Shown here: piece by piece, positions 7,963-15,970 of the stretch
Position numbering within the stretch: the first letter of the stretch is position 1
Layout: the number at the start of each line of letters is the position of its first letter
DNA from: Rhodospirillaceae bacterium
Lineage (GTDB): Bacteria > Pseudomonadota > Alphaproteobacteria > SP197
Assembly: GCA_018700655.1 (NCBI GenBank)
Contig: JABIUG010000379.1
Span: 1 to 21,981, forward strand
Direction of reading: 5' to 3'
DNA: 21,981 nucleotides
Translations under genes and position numbers: made by a program
The notes under the pieces: model-generated
Database searches by the model: none
Seen by the model: only the letters and a program-made list of their open reading frames with translations
Told to the model about the DNA's origin: nothing

Positions 7963-9212
7963 CACGATTCCAACCGCCCGGTCACCGCTGCATCGAGACA
8001 GACACCCAGACGTCGCCAGGCGACGTCATAACCCGCCGAGGCCAGCGTGTTCACGAGCTTGGCCGAATTGGTGACAAGGTTTCGCCAACCCGTTGTTTCT
8101 CTCAACACAGGCGCTTCCGGGTAAAAACACGTTCCGGTCGAGAACTCGCCCCCAAGCGCGGCAAGGCGTTCGGTAAGACCAGCCTTGTCGGCAAGCGAGC
8201 GGACCTGAGGGTCGATGGCAAGGATGAGCTTGGTGTCTCCATGGACCCGGCGCCCGTCAAGGCGTTCGACGATCTCGGCAACCTCATCGATCGAGAGTTG
8301 CGGCGCAGCAAACACAACGAGATCAACGGAGTTGTCGGCCATGGTGCTGCGCTCAAAAACAGCATCCAGGTCCTGGCGCGTCACAACATGTTCTTCGCCA
8401 GGAACGGTACCGCCAAACGCAGCTTCCAGCGTCGCTGCCTCGGGCGTCACCCCTGCCAGGTGGAACATCGCGTGGCCGCCGTAACTCGCCAAGGCGACAG
8501 CAAACTGCTTGAGCATGTCGAACGATGGCGGCGCAAAGTCGCCATGAAACACGAGAACGGTGTCGTAACCGACCGACAGGGTTCCCGCGATCGCGGCCAG
8601 CGCACCCCAATCTGCGATCTCCTCGGGCGCACAGGTTATCCTGACCGAAAGATTGCCGCGCCTGTTCCCGGGTAGATGCATGCCATAGGCCGGCGTACAA
8701 CCGATCAGCGCCGAAGCCAGCGCCGAGGGCCCACCTTCGAAATTCGTGCGTGCACCGAACATTGCATTGGCGGCAATCGCTGCACCGGTATCGCCCCAGG
8801 CCAGATGATCGCCGCGCTTTGGCGCCTCGATCGTCTGGTAGTTGATGCAGGTATAGGTCGGTCGGAAGCCAAGCGCCCGGCAATGGCGTTGGGTTTCGCG
8901 ATCAGCGGCGATGAATGTTTCGCTCACGCCATAGGTGGCCATCCATTCGGCCGCACGGCCGATATCCACCGAGCAGGGATCAAGATAGGCCGGGACGACG
9001 ACCCTGGCCTGGTGGCTTTCCAGAAATGCGAGCAGTTTCTTGCCTGGGTCCCCGGCCATGCCGGTATCGGGAGCAAAATGCGCTGACGCGACGGGAACCA
9101 TCTGTTCGGCCCCAAAGAAGTTCCCGAGGTCATGGTTGAACTGCATGGCCCATTGGCATGCCGGACCACCGTCGCCATCAAGCAGACCCTGCTGTTGCCT
9201 GGTGAGTTGCAT
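7962..9212 (-). CDS. aconitase X catalytic subunit (AcnX large subunit, DUF521)
   Basis: This 416-residue protein matches the aconitase X catalytic subunit. Key family segments are the cysteine in PTYTCINYQ, the stretch RGDHLAWGDTGAAIAANAM, FGARTNFEGGPSALASALIG and TPAYGMHLPGNR, then a second cysteine in FSTGTCFYPEAPVLR and TNSAKLVNTL near the end. The cysteines are the expected metal-cluster ligands. ATG 9212 is preferred over an in-frame TTG at 9242; AGGA sits just 3 bases before it. The stop overlaps the swivel-subunit start, as expected for subunits made in equal amounts. Bacterial two-subunit AcnX enzymes studied so far dehydrate cis-3-hydroxy-L-proline to a pyrroline carboxylate. The methyltransferase and flavin oxidoreductase neighbours would fit a hydroxyproline-type substrate, but this is inference. 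Confidence 0.9.
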   Translation of the reverse strand: MQLTRQQQGLLDGDGGPACQWAMQFNHDLGNFFGAEQMVPVASAHFAPDTGMAGDPGKKLLAFLESHQARVVVPAYLDPCSVDIGRAAEWMATYGVSETFIAADRETQRHCRALGFRPTYTCINYQTIEAPKRGDHLAWGDTGAAIAANAMFGARTNFEGGPSALASALIGCTPAYGMHLPGNRRGNLSVRITCAPEEIADWGALAAIAGTLSVGYDTVLVFHGDFAPPSFDMLKQFAVALASYGGHAMFHLAGVTPEAATLEAAFGGTVPGEEHVVTRQDLDAVFERSTMADNSVDLVVFAAPQLSIDEVAEIVERLDGRRVHGDTKLILAIDPQVRSLADKAGLTERLAALGGEFSTGTCFYPEAPVLRETTGWRNLVTNSAKLVNTLASAGYDVAWRRLGVCLDAAVTGRLES

Positions 9213-9266
9213 CAATCCTGAAGCCCAAGACCAGAAAGACAAACCAGTGCGACCGACATCGCTCGC

Positions 9267-10871
9267 TTACCACATTCCGATCGGCCAGCCCGTCAGGCTG
9301 GGTTTCGCTGCTGCCGTGGCGGCTTCGATCTTTGTATCCGGGGTCGTCACGCGCAGGCGACGGTTCATCATCCAGTCAAACATCCGGTCTTTCATTTCGC
9401 TGCGAACCGCTGTGTGGGCCGGGTCGTGGCCGAGATCACGGCGTTCTTCGGGATCGTTGACGAGGTCGAACAGCATGGGCGGCGCGGATTGAAAATGGGT
9501 GTATTTCCACTCCCTCGTGCGCACCATGAAGCTGCGGGCCTGACTGCCTGAAAGACCCAGTGACACCCGCGCCGGTTTATTGCCGAAGCAGCCATCGGAA
9601 AAGACGCAGTCGCGCCATAGCTCTCCGGCATCGCCGGCGAGCTGCCCTGCCAGCGAGCGTCCCTCGAGACGGTGGTACATGGCTTCGCCGCCCGACATCT
9701 CCAGGAAGGTCGGCGCCAGATCGATCGCCTCGACGAAAGCGTCGTTGATCCCGCCACGGGTCGCATCGGCGCCTTCGCGGGGATCGGCAATGATCAGCGG
9801 CACCTTCACGATCTCCTCGTGATAGAGGTCCTTCTCGCCCAGCCAGTGGTCGCCAAGATAATCGCCATGGTCAGAGGTGAACACCACCACCGTGTTCTCG
9901 GCCATCCCCTGCTCTTCAAGAAACGTCATCATACGCCCGATGTGATGATCGACCTCTGCGATCAGACCCAGATAGGTCGGCAGGACGTTCTCGCGCACAC
10001 CAGATTCGCTGAAGGTTTTGCTCTCCCAGTGATCCATGAATGCGGCATAGACCGGGTTGGGATCGGCGCGTTCTGCGTCGTCACGGTTTGCCGGTGGAAC
10101 TTCCATGTCCCGGTAGAGGTCGTTCCAGGGCGCAGCAGCGATATAGGGCCAGTGCGGCTTGATGTAGGAGAGATGCAGGCACCAGGGTTGATCGCCTGCC
10201 TGCCGGACAAACTCCATCGCGCGATCGGTCATCCAGGCAGTTTCGCTGTGTTCGGCATGGACACGTGCGGGCAGATGGGCATAGCGCATCAGCCAGCCCG
10301 ACAGCACCTCACCGCCCGGCCCTTCCGCCGCATTGGCGATTTCATGCCAGGGGTGATCGGCGCGATAACCCTGGTCCCACAGGAACCGGTTATAGGCTAG
10401 GTGCGGATCGAACAACGGCTCCGGGTAGAGCCCGTCATCCCGTTCGAAGGGTTCAAAACCGATCTCAGCCGCCAGCGCGCCAGGCCCTTCTTCCGCATCC
10501 AGGCCCAACCGGGCAAAGGCCGCCTCGTCGTAGACAAAGTGTGTCTTGCCGGCGAGTGCGACACGGTATCCCTGAGGCCGCAGATAATCGCCGATCCCCA
10601 TTTCATCGGGGCGCAGGGCATAGCTGTTGCCGTGGCCGCCATGGCTGAAGGCATAACGCCCGGTATAGGTGGAGTTACGCGAGCCGCCGCAGACCGGTGC
10701 CTGGACATAGGCACTGGTGAACCGCACGCCACGCGCCGCCAGGGCATCGATTGCCGGGGTCTTGAGTTCGGGGTGGCCGGCACAGCCCAGGTAATCTGCG
10801 CGCAGCTGGTCGGCCATGATGAACAGGATGTTGGGTCGACCGGAATCGCCCTTGGCCTCATTCGATCCCAT
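9267..10871 (-). CDS. sulfatase (alkaline phosphatase superfamily) with non-canonical CGGSR motif
   Basis: A 534-residue member of the sulfatase / phosphonate monoester hydrolase group. Metal-site motifs are NILFIMADQLRADYLG at the N-terminus, GKTHF, and FTSDHGDYLGDHWLGEK in the second half. The nucleophile region reads APVCGGSRNSTYTGRY with Cys61. Type I sulfatases need C/S-x-P/A-x-R for conversion of Cys to formylglycine; here the proline position is Gly63. There is no signal peptide, so it appears cytoplasmic. ATG 10871 is chosen because the homology begins soon after it; the longer frame to 10982 lies within the cytochrome gene. It overlaps the cytochrome c stop by 14 bases and is followed after 54 bases by the AcnX genes. 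Whether it acts on a sulfate ester or a phosphonate/phosphodiester cannot be told. Confidence 0.88.
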   Translation of the reverse strand: MGSNEAKGDSGRPNILFIMADQLRADYLGCAGHPELKTPAIDALAARGVRFTSAYVQAPVCGGSRNSTYTGRYAFSHGGHGNSYALRPDEMGIGDYLRPQGYRVALAGKTHFVYDEAAFARLGLDAEEGPGALAAEIGFEPFERDDGLYPEPLFDPHLAYNRFLWDQGYRADHPWHEIANAAEGPGGEVLSGWLMRYAHLPARVHAEHSETAWMTDRAMEFVRQAGDQPWCLHLSYIKPHWPYIAAAPWNDLYRDMEVPPANRDDAERADPNPVYAAFMDHWESKTFSESGVRENVLPTYLGLIAEVDHHIGRMMTFLEEQGMAENTVVVFTSDHGDYLGDHWLGEKDLYHEEIVKVPLIIADPREGADATRGGINDAFVEAIDLAPTFLEMSGGEAMYHRLEGRSLAGQLAGDAGELWRDCVFSDGCFGNKPARVSLGLSGSQARSFMVRTREWKYTHFQSAPPMLFDLVNDPEERRDLGHDPAHTAVRSEMKDRMFDWMMNRRLRVTTPDTKIEAATAAAKPSLTGWPIGMW

Positions 10872-11238
10872 TGGCCACCTGAACTTCGCGCACGAAGGTG
10901 ATGATCGATTGAATCTCTGCGAGCGAAAGCCCCTCGACCGGCTCCATGTCGCCATAGGGCCAGTGATGGGCGCGGGTACCATTCCGGATCGCCGAAACGA
11001 AGGCTAAATCGGCGTGATGGCCGGGTTCATAGATGCGGTGAATCAGGGGCGGCCCCTTTTCGCTCCCACTGCCGTTGGTGCCGTGGCAGATCGAACAATT
11101 TCTGCCGAACAAGGCCACGCCTGCCTCGGCCTCAGCCGACAACACAGGAAGCGTGACATCGACGATGTGATCATCGCCGGCGGCGCCGAAAGAGGCCAAA
11201 ACGATCAAAGCAGGAAACAGCAACGGAATTTTATTCAT
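10858..11238 (-). CDS. secreted class I cytochrome c
   Basis: A 126-residue protein with an N-terminal signal peptide (MNKIPLLFPALIVLASFGAA, then the likely cleavage), one c-type heme site C48-S-I-C51-H52, and a probable axial methionine M98 in PYGDMEPVEGL. The closing helix SLAEIQSIITFVREV is typical of small monoheme cytochromes. It would act in the periplasm as an electron carrier. ATG 11238 is chosen because it directly precedes the signal peptide; the upstream in-frame start at 11286 adds an unlikely N-terminal tail. It is the first gene of the long minus-strand operon. A role as acceptor for a dehydrogenase of this pathway is possible, but no partner is visible in the operon itself. Confidence 0.87.
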   Translation of the reverse strand: MNKIPLLFPALIVLASFGAAGDDHIVDVTLPVLSAEAEAGVALFGRNCSICHGTNGSGSEKGPPLIHRIYEPGHHADLAFVSAIRNGTRAHHWPYGDMEPVEGLSLAEIQSIITFVREVQVANGIE

Positions 11239-11328
11239 AGGACCCAGCTTCCTTGCCAATGCGCCCGCTGACAAGCCTTCCCTCATTCCCGGTCAAAATT
11301 TCCCAAGCAACTGGCATGAAACCTGCGT

Positions 11329-11369
11329 GGGGTTTGGCACGCAGTGTTGATCAACCGGGGCCAAGCCCC
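11329..11369. other. imperfect stem-loop with 10-bp palindrome in its loop
   Basis: GGGGTTTGGC (11329-11338) can pair with GCCAAGCCCC (11360-11369) with one G-T wobble. The loop holds the perfect palindrome GTTGATCAAC (11346-11355). It lies between the cytochrome c gene (minus) and the small membrane-protein ORF (plus), 10 bases before the latter's first ATG. It could be an operator region or a leader structure. There is no T-run, so it is not a clear terminator. Confidence 0.3.
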
Positions 11370-11378
11370 AGACACAGA

Positions 11379-11522
11379 ATGGATGACGCCATGGCTCTCT
11401 CGCAACGCTGGAACAGCATGTCCCGCCTCAACCGCACCCGCATTTCCATCAGCATTTTTCTTCTGGTGGGCATCGCTATCATGGCGTCGATCCCGGTGTT
11501 GGTGATTGAAGGCGTTATCTGA
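11379..11522 (+). CDS. small single-pass membrane protein, hypothetical
   Basis: A 47-residue ORF (43 residues from the second ATG at 11391, which has GGATG 8 bases upstream). It has a basic, polar N-terminus (SQRWNSMSRLNRTR) followed by one hydrophobic segment, ISISIFLLVGIAIMASIPVL, and a short tail. The positive-inside rule puts the N-terminus in the cytoplasm. A strong hairpin at 11553-11585 follows 30 bases after the stop, as expected of a short monocistronic transcript. I do not recognise the family. The ORF is short enough to be chance, but the composition and the terminator argue for a real gene. Confidence 0.5.
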   Translation: MDDAMALSQRWNSMSRLNRTRISISIFLLVGIAIMASIPVLVIEGVI

Positions 11523-11552
11523 CCCGAAACACCTGTCCCAACATGAGACATC

Positions 11553-11585
11553 AAAGCCCGCCAGCGAAACACGACGGCGGGCTTT
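11553..11585 (+). terminator. intrinsic terminator-like hairpin
   Basis: AAAGCCCGCC (11553-11562) and GGCGGGCTTT (11576-11585) form a perfect 10-bp stem around a 13-base loop. The symmetric A and T ends let it work on either strand, although the T-run is short. It most likely ends the small ORF transcript. Confidence 0.7.
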
Positions 11586-11650
11586 GTCATTTGCAGCAAA
11601 CAAAAACCGGGCAATCATGACCCGATCAGAAGAATGCCGAGTCAAACCTG

Positions 11651-11699
11651 CCTTGTATGCAGAACCGCGGTCGTGACTTATACAAGGGCACAAGCCCTT
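11651..11699 (+). promoter_or_regulatory. ybaL leader: two overlapping, mutually exclusive hairpins
   Basis: CCTTGTAT (11651-11658) pairs perfectly with ATACAAGG (11680-11687). AAGGGC (11684-11689) pairs perfectly with GCCCTT (11694-11699) around a 4-base loop. The two stems share AAGG at 11684-11687, so only one can form at a time. The ybaL start is 26 bases downstream. The palindrome ACCGCGGT lies in the first loop. This could be an RNA switch, or the first repeat could be a protein-binding dyad in the promoter (TTATAC at 11678-11683 resembles a -10). Confidence 0.4.
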
Positions 11700-11725
11700 T
11701 GCTCCAGCCAGTCAGGCCCGTAACC

Positions 11726-13432
11726 ATGCCGCACGAAACTTCGCTGATCGCCACCATCGTCATCGGCCTCGTGCTTGCGTTCATTCTGGGGGCGGTTGCC
11801 AACCGGCTGAAAGTTTCAGCCCTGGTCGGCTACCTCCTGGCCGGCGTGCTGGTCGGTCCCTTTACGCCGGGTTTCGTCGCCGATCAGGAACTTGCCCCTC
11901 AGCTGGCCGAGATCGGCGTCATTCTTCTGATGTTTGGCGTCGGCCTCCACTTTTCACTCAAGGATCTGCTCTCGGTCTGGGCGATCGCGGTACCAGGCGC
12001 AATCGTGCAGATCAGTTTCGCGACATTGCTGGGCGTGGGGCTTTCCCACCTGATGGGTTGGTCCCTCACAGCCGGTATTGTGTTTGGCTTGGCGTTATCG
12101 GTCGCCAGTACCGTGGTGCTGCTGCGCGCCCTGCAGGAACGCCGTCTGGTCGAAACCGAACGCGGACACATCGCTATCGGCTGGCTGATCGTCGAGGACC
12201 TCGCCATGGTGCTGGCTTTGGTCCTGTTGCCGGTCTTTGCGGATTTCCTGGCCAGCGATGGCGGCGAGGCGCAGGGCAGCAGCGAAATCATCCTTGCCCT
12301 CGCCCTCACGCTGGGCAAGGTCGCGGCGTTCGTCGCGCTGATGCTGATCGGCGGCAAACGCCTGATCCCCTGGATACTTCACTACATCGCACGAACAGGT
12401 TCCGAGGAGCTCTTCCGGCTGGGTGTTCTGGCGATCTCTCTTGGTGTCGCCTTCGGGGCCGCCGAACTGTTCGATGTTTCGTTTGCGCTGGGTGCATTCT
12501 TTGCCGGCATGGTGCTGAATGAATCCGAGCTGAGCCACGAGGCAGCGGCCGAAACCCTGCCCCTGCGCGATGCCTTCGCGGTGCTTTTTTTCGTATCAGT
12601 CGGCATGTTGTTCGACCCGTTCGTCCTGATCGAGCAGTTCTGGCCGGTGCTGGCCACGTTCGCCATCATCGTCTTTGGCAAATCGATTGCCGCCTTCCTG
12701 ATCTTGCTCGCTTTCCGCCACTCCATCGCGACCGCTTTCACGATCTCCGCGAGCCTCGCCCAGATCGGAGAATTCTCCTTCATCCTGGCGGGGCTGGGCA
12801 TGGCGCTGGAAATGTTGCCGGGGCAGGCGAACGACCTGATCCTTGCCGGCGCAATCCTATCCATCCTGGCCAATCCGCTGATGTTCTTCGGTTTCGACCG
12901 GCTGGGAAGCTGGCTGGAACGTCGCAAGGGCCCGTCTGAACTTGTAGAGGACGAGACCTCATTGACACCTGTCACGTTTAGCGATCACGCCGTCATTATC
13001 GGCTACGGCCGGGTCGGCAGTCGTGTCGGACAGGATATGCTTGCGCGGCGCGAACCCTTTGTCGTGATCGAAGACCAGCAGGCCGATGTGACCGCGTTGC
13101 ATGAAAAGGGGATAGAGGCCATCGTCGGCAATGGTGCTGATGGAGACATGCTCGAAGCGGCCAACGTCGCCGGGGCCAAATGGCTGTTCATCGCGATTCC
13201 CGACATGTTCGCCGCTGGCCAGATCGCCGAACAGGCACACGCACTGAACCCCGACCTTCAGATTGTCGCGCGGGCACACAGTGATGCCGGCGTCGAGCAC
13301 CTCCAGCAGCACGGCGCCGGGCGCATCATCATGGGCGAGCACGAGATTGCCCGTGGCATGATCGAACATGTCCTTGGCGGAACAGAAACAGCTCAGATCA
13401 GAAGTGAAACGGGGCTCAAGACGGCGACATGA
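11726..13432 (+). CDS. ybaL: CPA2-family cation:proton antiporter with TrkA-N domain (YbaL/KefB-like)
   Basis: A 568-residue protein, close to the 558 of E. coli YbaL. Residues about 1-390 form a polytopic membrane domain with Na+/H+ exchanger features (VSALVGYLLAGVLVGPFTPG, LLMFGVGLHFSLKDL). A cytoplasmic TrkA-N/RCK domain follows, with the nucleotide-binding motif VIIGYGRVGSRVG and acidic strand end VIEDQ. KefB/KefC proteins export K+ in exchange for H+ and are gated by glutathione adducts; YbaL's own ion is less certain. ATG 11726 is chosen because the exchanger domain begins there; the longer frame from 11657 reads through the leader hairpins. It converges with, and overlaps by 17 bases, the broken MscS-type gene, so two membrane stress/ion proteins lie end to end. 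Confidence 0.92.
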   Translation: MPHETSLIATIVIGLVLAFILGAVANRLKVSALVGYLLAGVLVGPFTPGFVADQELAPQLAEIGVILLMFGVGLHFSLKDLLSVWAIAVPGAIVQISFATLLGVGLSHLMGWSLTAGIVFGLALSVASTVVLLRALQERRLVETERGHIAIGWLIVEDLAMVLALVLLPVFADFLASDGGEAQGSSEIILALALTLGKVAAFVALMLIGGKRLIPWILHYIARTGSEELFRLGVLAISLGVAFGAAELFDVSFALGAFFAGMVLNESELSHEAAAETLPLRDAFAVLFFVSVGMLFDPFVLIEQFWPVLATFAIIVFGKSIAAFLILLAFRHSIATAFTISASLAQIGEFSFILAGLGMALEMLPGQANDLILAGAILSILANPLMFFGFDRLGSWLERRKGPSELVEDETSLTPVTFSDHAVIIGYGRVGSRVGQDMLARREPFVVIEDQQADVTALHEKGIEAIVGNGADGDMLEAANVAGAKWLFIAIPDMFAAGQIAEQAHALNPDLQIVARAHSDAGVEHLQQHGAGRIIMGEHEIARGMIEHVLGGTETAQIRSETGLKTAT

Positions 13433-15770
13433 CCGCGCCTGCCGCCATCTTGGTCACGCCGTCAGCTGAACCTCCACCCTTGGGGAAATAGAGTGTTCGT
13501 GACGGCAATGCGAAGTCCGTTCCCGAGGCCGCGACAATCTCCTTGATCCTGAGGAGAACTTCTCCGCGAATTTCGTACCAGGCATCGCCATCATATCCCG
13601 CCGTCAACGCGAAAGCCTTGATTTCGATTTCCAGCGAAGACCCCCGTAACGAAAGAACCAAACCCGGCTAGTCTCCCGGTCGACCCTGGGATGGTCGTGC
13701 AGCATTTCGCGGATTTTCTCCAGGATGCTGCACAACTGATCGTTCTCGGTTTCGTAGCGAAGCCCGATGACTTCCAGGATCAGCATCTGTTCGCATTTTT
13801 TCCAGTTGACGAGTTCCAGGTTGGCCAGCTTCGCATTGGGGATCGATATGAGCGTGTCGTCGTCACCGCGAAACTGCGTCGAACGTACGCTGATTTTCTC
13901 GACCGTGCCGAACATGGTGCCGAAACTGCAGTAATCCCCAACCCGGATTGGTTTGTCGGTAAACAGGATGATCCCGCTGATGAGGTTCTCCAGGGTCGGC
14001 CTGATCGCGAGTGCGACGGCCAGGCCGCCAACGCCGAGACCACCCAGGAGAGGAATCGCATCGACCCCAAGGTCGCGCAGTCCGGTAACGAAGATAGCAG
14101 TCGCGGCCACGAGGGCCCCAATCCGGCAAAAACTCTCACAAGGCTCGCATCAATGCCGCCTTCCGAGACCTTGGCCGTGGAAAGAGTCGTTGTGGCCAGC
14201 GCCATACAGATGCGCCAAACCGCCCAACCGAAGAACATCATGGCAATGGCCCGGCCCATCGTGAGAACGACGGCCAGCAGATCGCCTGTGAGGTCCATAT
14301 CCTGATCGAGGAAGGCGACCGCTGCTTCGACGCTGAACGCCGACACGATCGGCGCAAGCACCAGACCCCAGCTTCTGGTCCACGGACCGAGCGGCCGCGA
14401 GGCCGACCGTGCGACACGAAAAGCAAGGTGACAGAGGCACCAGGCGATCAGCGCAGTCAATGCCAGACCAATCCACTGCCAGCGTGTCTGATCCATATGG
14501 AGCACCATCAACTCTTCGGGCAACATCTTCACAACACGTCCGAGAACATTGGCACTGGGTACAAACTGTCCGGGTGTCGAGACATAGGCGTCGTGGAATC
14601 CAGGCGAGGATTCCATCGATTCGTACTCCAAGGAACCTCGCAACCCCGGGTCTTCGCGATAGGGAAGGTCACGGAGGGCATCGAAGGTTTCAGCCAGCCC
14701 GGCAACGGTTTCAGCGCTGAACAGGAACTCTGCGGCCCGCTCACCCTCCTGGATGAGTACGATCTCGATCGACAGGTCAGGCAATCTCCAGCGAAACGGC
14801 ACCCCGTTTGTATCGACCGACGCAGCGGCGCTGCTGTCGGGCACGGAATCGATCGGCGGCAGGATTACACGGTCGAGAATCTCCTTGAGCAACAAAGCCG
14901 CCTCTATGGCAGCGTCCTCGCGGCTTGCCTCAGGCACATCCCTCAGATCAAAGGCTGTACCCGCCCGCCTCATGAGATCGCTAGCCCGGTTGTTTGCCAC
15001 CCGCGCCTCGTCAATCGAGATTCCCGGCGGCGAAGCGTTCAGGGACGCCTCTACCTCGGTGGCGATTCGGTAGGCGTCATTGACGCTCAGGAGGAATTCC
15101 TCAGGCGTCGATCTGGGGCTCGAAGCGTCAATTCCAGTGTGGCGTTCGTTGAGCTGCCTCAGAAGCACGACGCTGTTCCCGTGCGACTCCAGCCACGCAT
15201 CCAGGACGGGCTGCGCACCAGGTTTGTAGGGGAGATAAGCGACCTGGCGGTAGTAAAGGTCGAGGGCCTCGGTGGTGAGTGCGGAAAACACAAAGTCTCC
15301 GGCCCGCGCGCCCTCGAGTTCACGCCGAATACGGATGCGGGTGTTGGGGATCGTCCAGACGTCGATCTCTTCCGCCACCACCTCTGCCTCACCGGGCACG
15401 TCGTCGAGCGCGGGAAGATCAATGCGGTCGAGAATTTCACGCAGCATCAGGATGCGCCGCGTTTGCTCCAGGCTGGAACTTCCATAGGCCGTGGTGCTGA
15501 AATCCAGCATCTCCTGAAGGCCACGCAGAGCTACATAGACCTCGTCAGAGTTTTCCTCGCCCCCTGCCAGGCTTCGATTAGTTCCTCGGACAGCAGCAGG
15601 AAACTGCGAAGCGTGGCGCGCGGGCTGGCTGTATCGGCCAGGTGCAGCGGATTCTTTGCGTGCAGGACGTCCGATTCCTGGCCAATCGCGATCTGCGGCA
15701 ACGAAAACGCTGTGAAAAGAACGACACAGATCCCGGCAAAGGCAATCCTGTAAGCACCGATGAACAACAT
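13416..15770 (-). pseudogene. MscS-family mechanosensitive channel, interrupted by three single-base frameshifts
   Basis: Three frames must be joined to read one channel of about 785 residues. It begins at ATG 15770 (GGGAG 5 bases upstream) with a signal peptide ending near IAIGQE. A periplasmic region with two related units, three or so membrane helices, and the MscS pore and beta domain follow (GLGVGGLAVALAIRP, SGIILFTDKPIRVGDYCSF, ISIPNAKL). Frames change at C5 15560-15564, at G3C4 14113-14119 and at C5 13641-13645 (plus-strand bases). Adding one base at each site restores family-like sequence: AWQGGEENSDEV, AGLGALVAATAIF and FFRYGGSSLEIEI. All three losses are at homopolymers, so either the gene is decaying or the assembly has undercalled runs. 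Neighbouring genes are intact. It overlaps the ybaL end by 17 bases. Confidence 0.85.
14644..15632 (-). repeat. internal duplication in the MscS-type periplasmic region
   Basis: Two diverged copies of a unit of about 150 residues lie in tandem, at about 15632-15214 and 15129-14644. The paired segments are ASPRATLRSFLLL with SSPRSTPEEFLLS, LREILDRIDLP with LKEILDRVILP, GARAGDFVFSALT with GERAAEFLFSAET, and VAYLPYKPG with LRDLPYREDPG. Similarity is at protein level, so this is an old duplication of a periplasmic sensor-like domain, not a DNA repeat. Confidence 0.75.
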
Positions 15771-15970
15771 TGAGACTCCCAAACCAATGGCCCCTTCCAG
15801 ATTACGCTCAGAAACCCAGGGCCGCATGTTCAGGATCATACCACACGACCTATCCCGCTTTTGCGAGACATGCGTGCCGGTAAAATGATCATCATCCATG
15901 CGCCGTCCAGGTTGCAGTGACCAGCCGGTGCGGTCCAGACTGGCGGCCATCTCAACAAGCGGAATTTGTG

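Noticed and set aside
13641..13645. Programmed frameshifting in the MscS-type gene
   Set aside because: Three independent shifts, no slippery heptamer with a following structure, and each is fixed by one added base in a homopolymer; decay or sequencing error is simpler.
14428..15753. 441-codon plus-strand open frame
   Set aside because: It is opposite the MscS-type gene, whose sequence gives clear family motifs on the minus strand.
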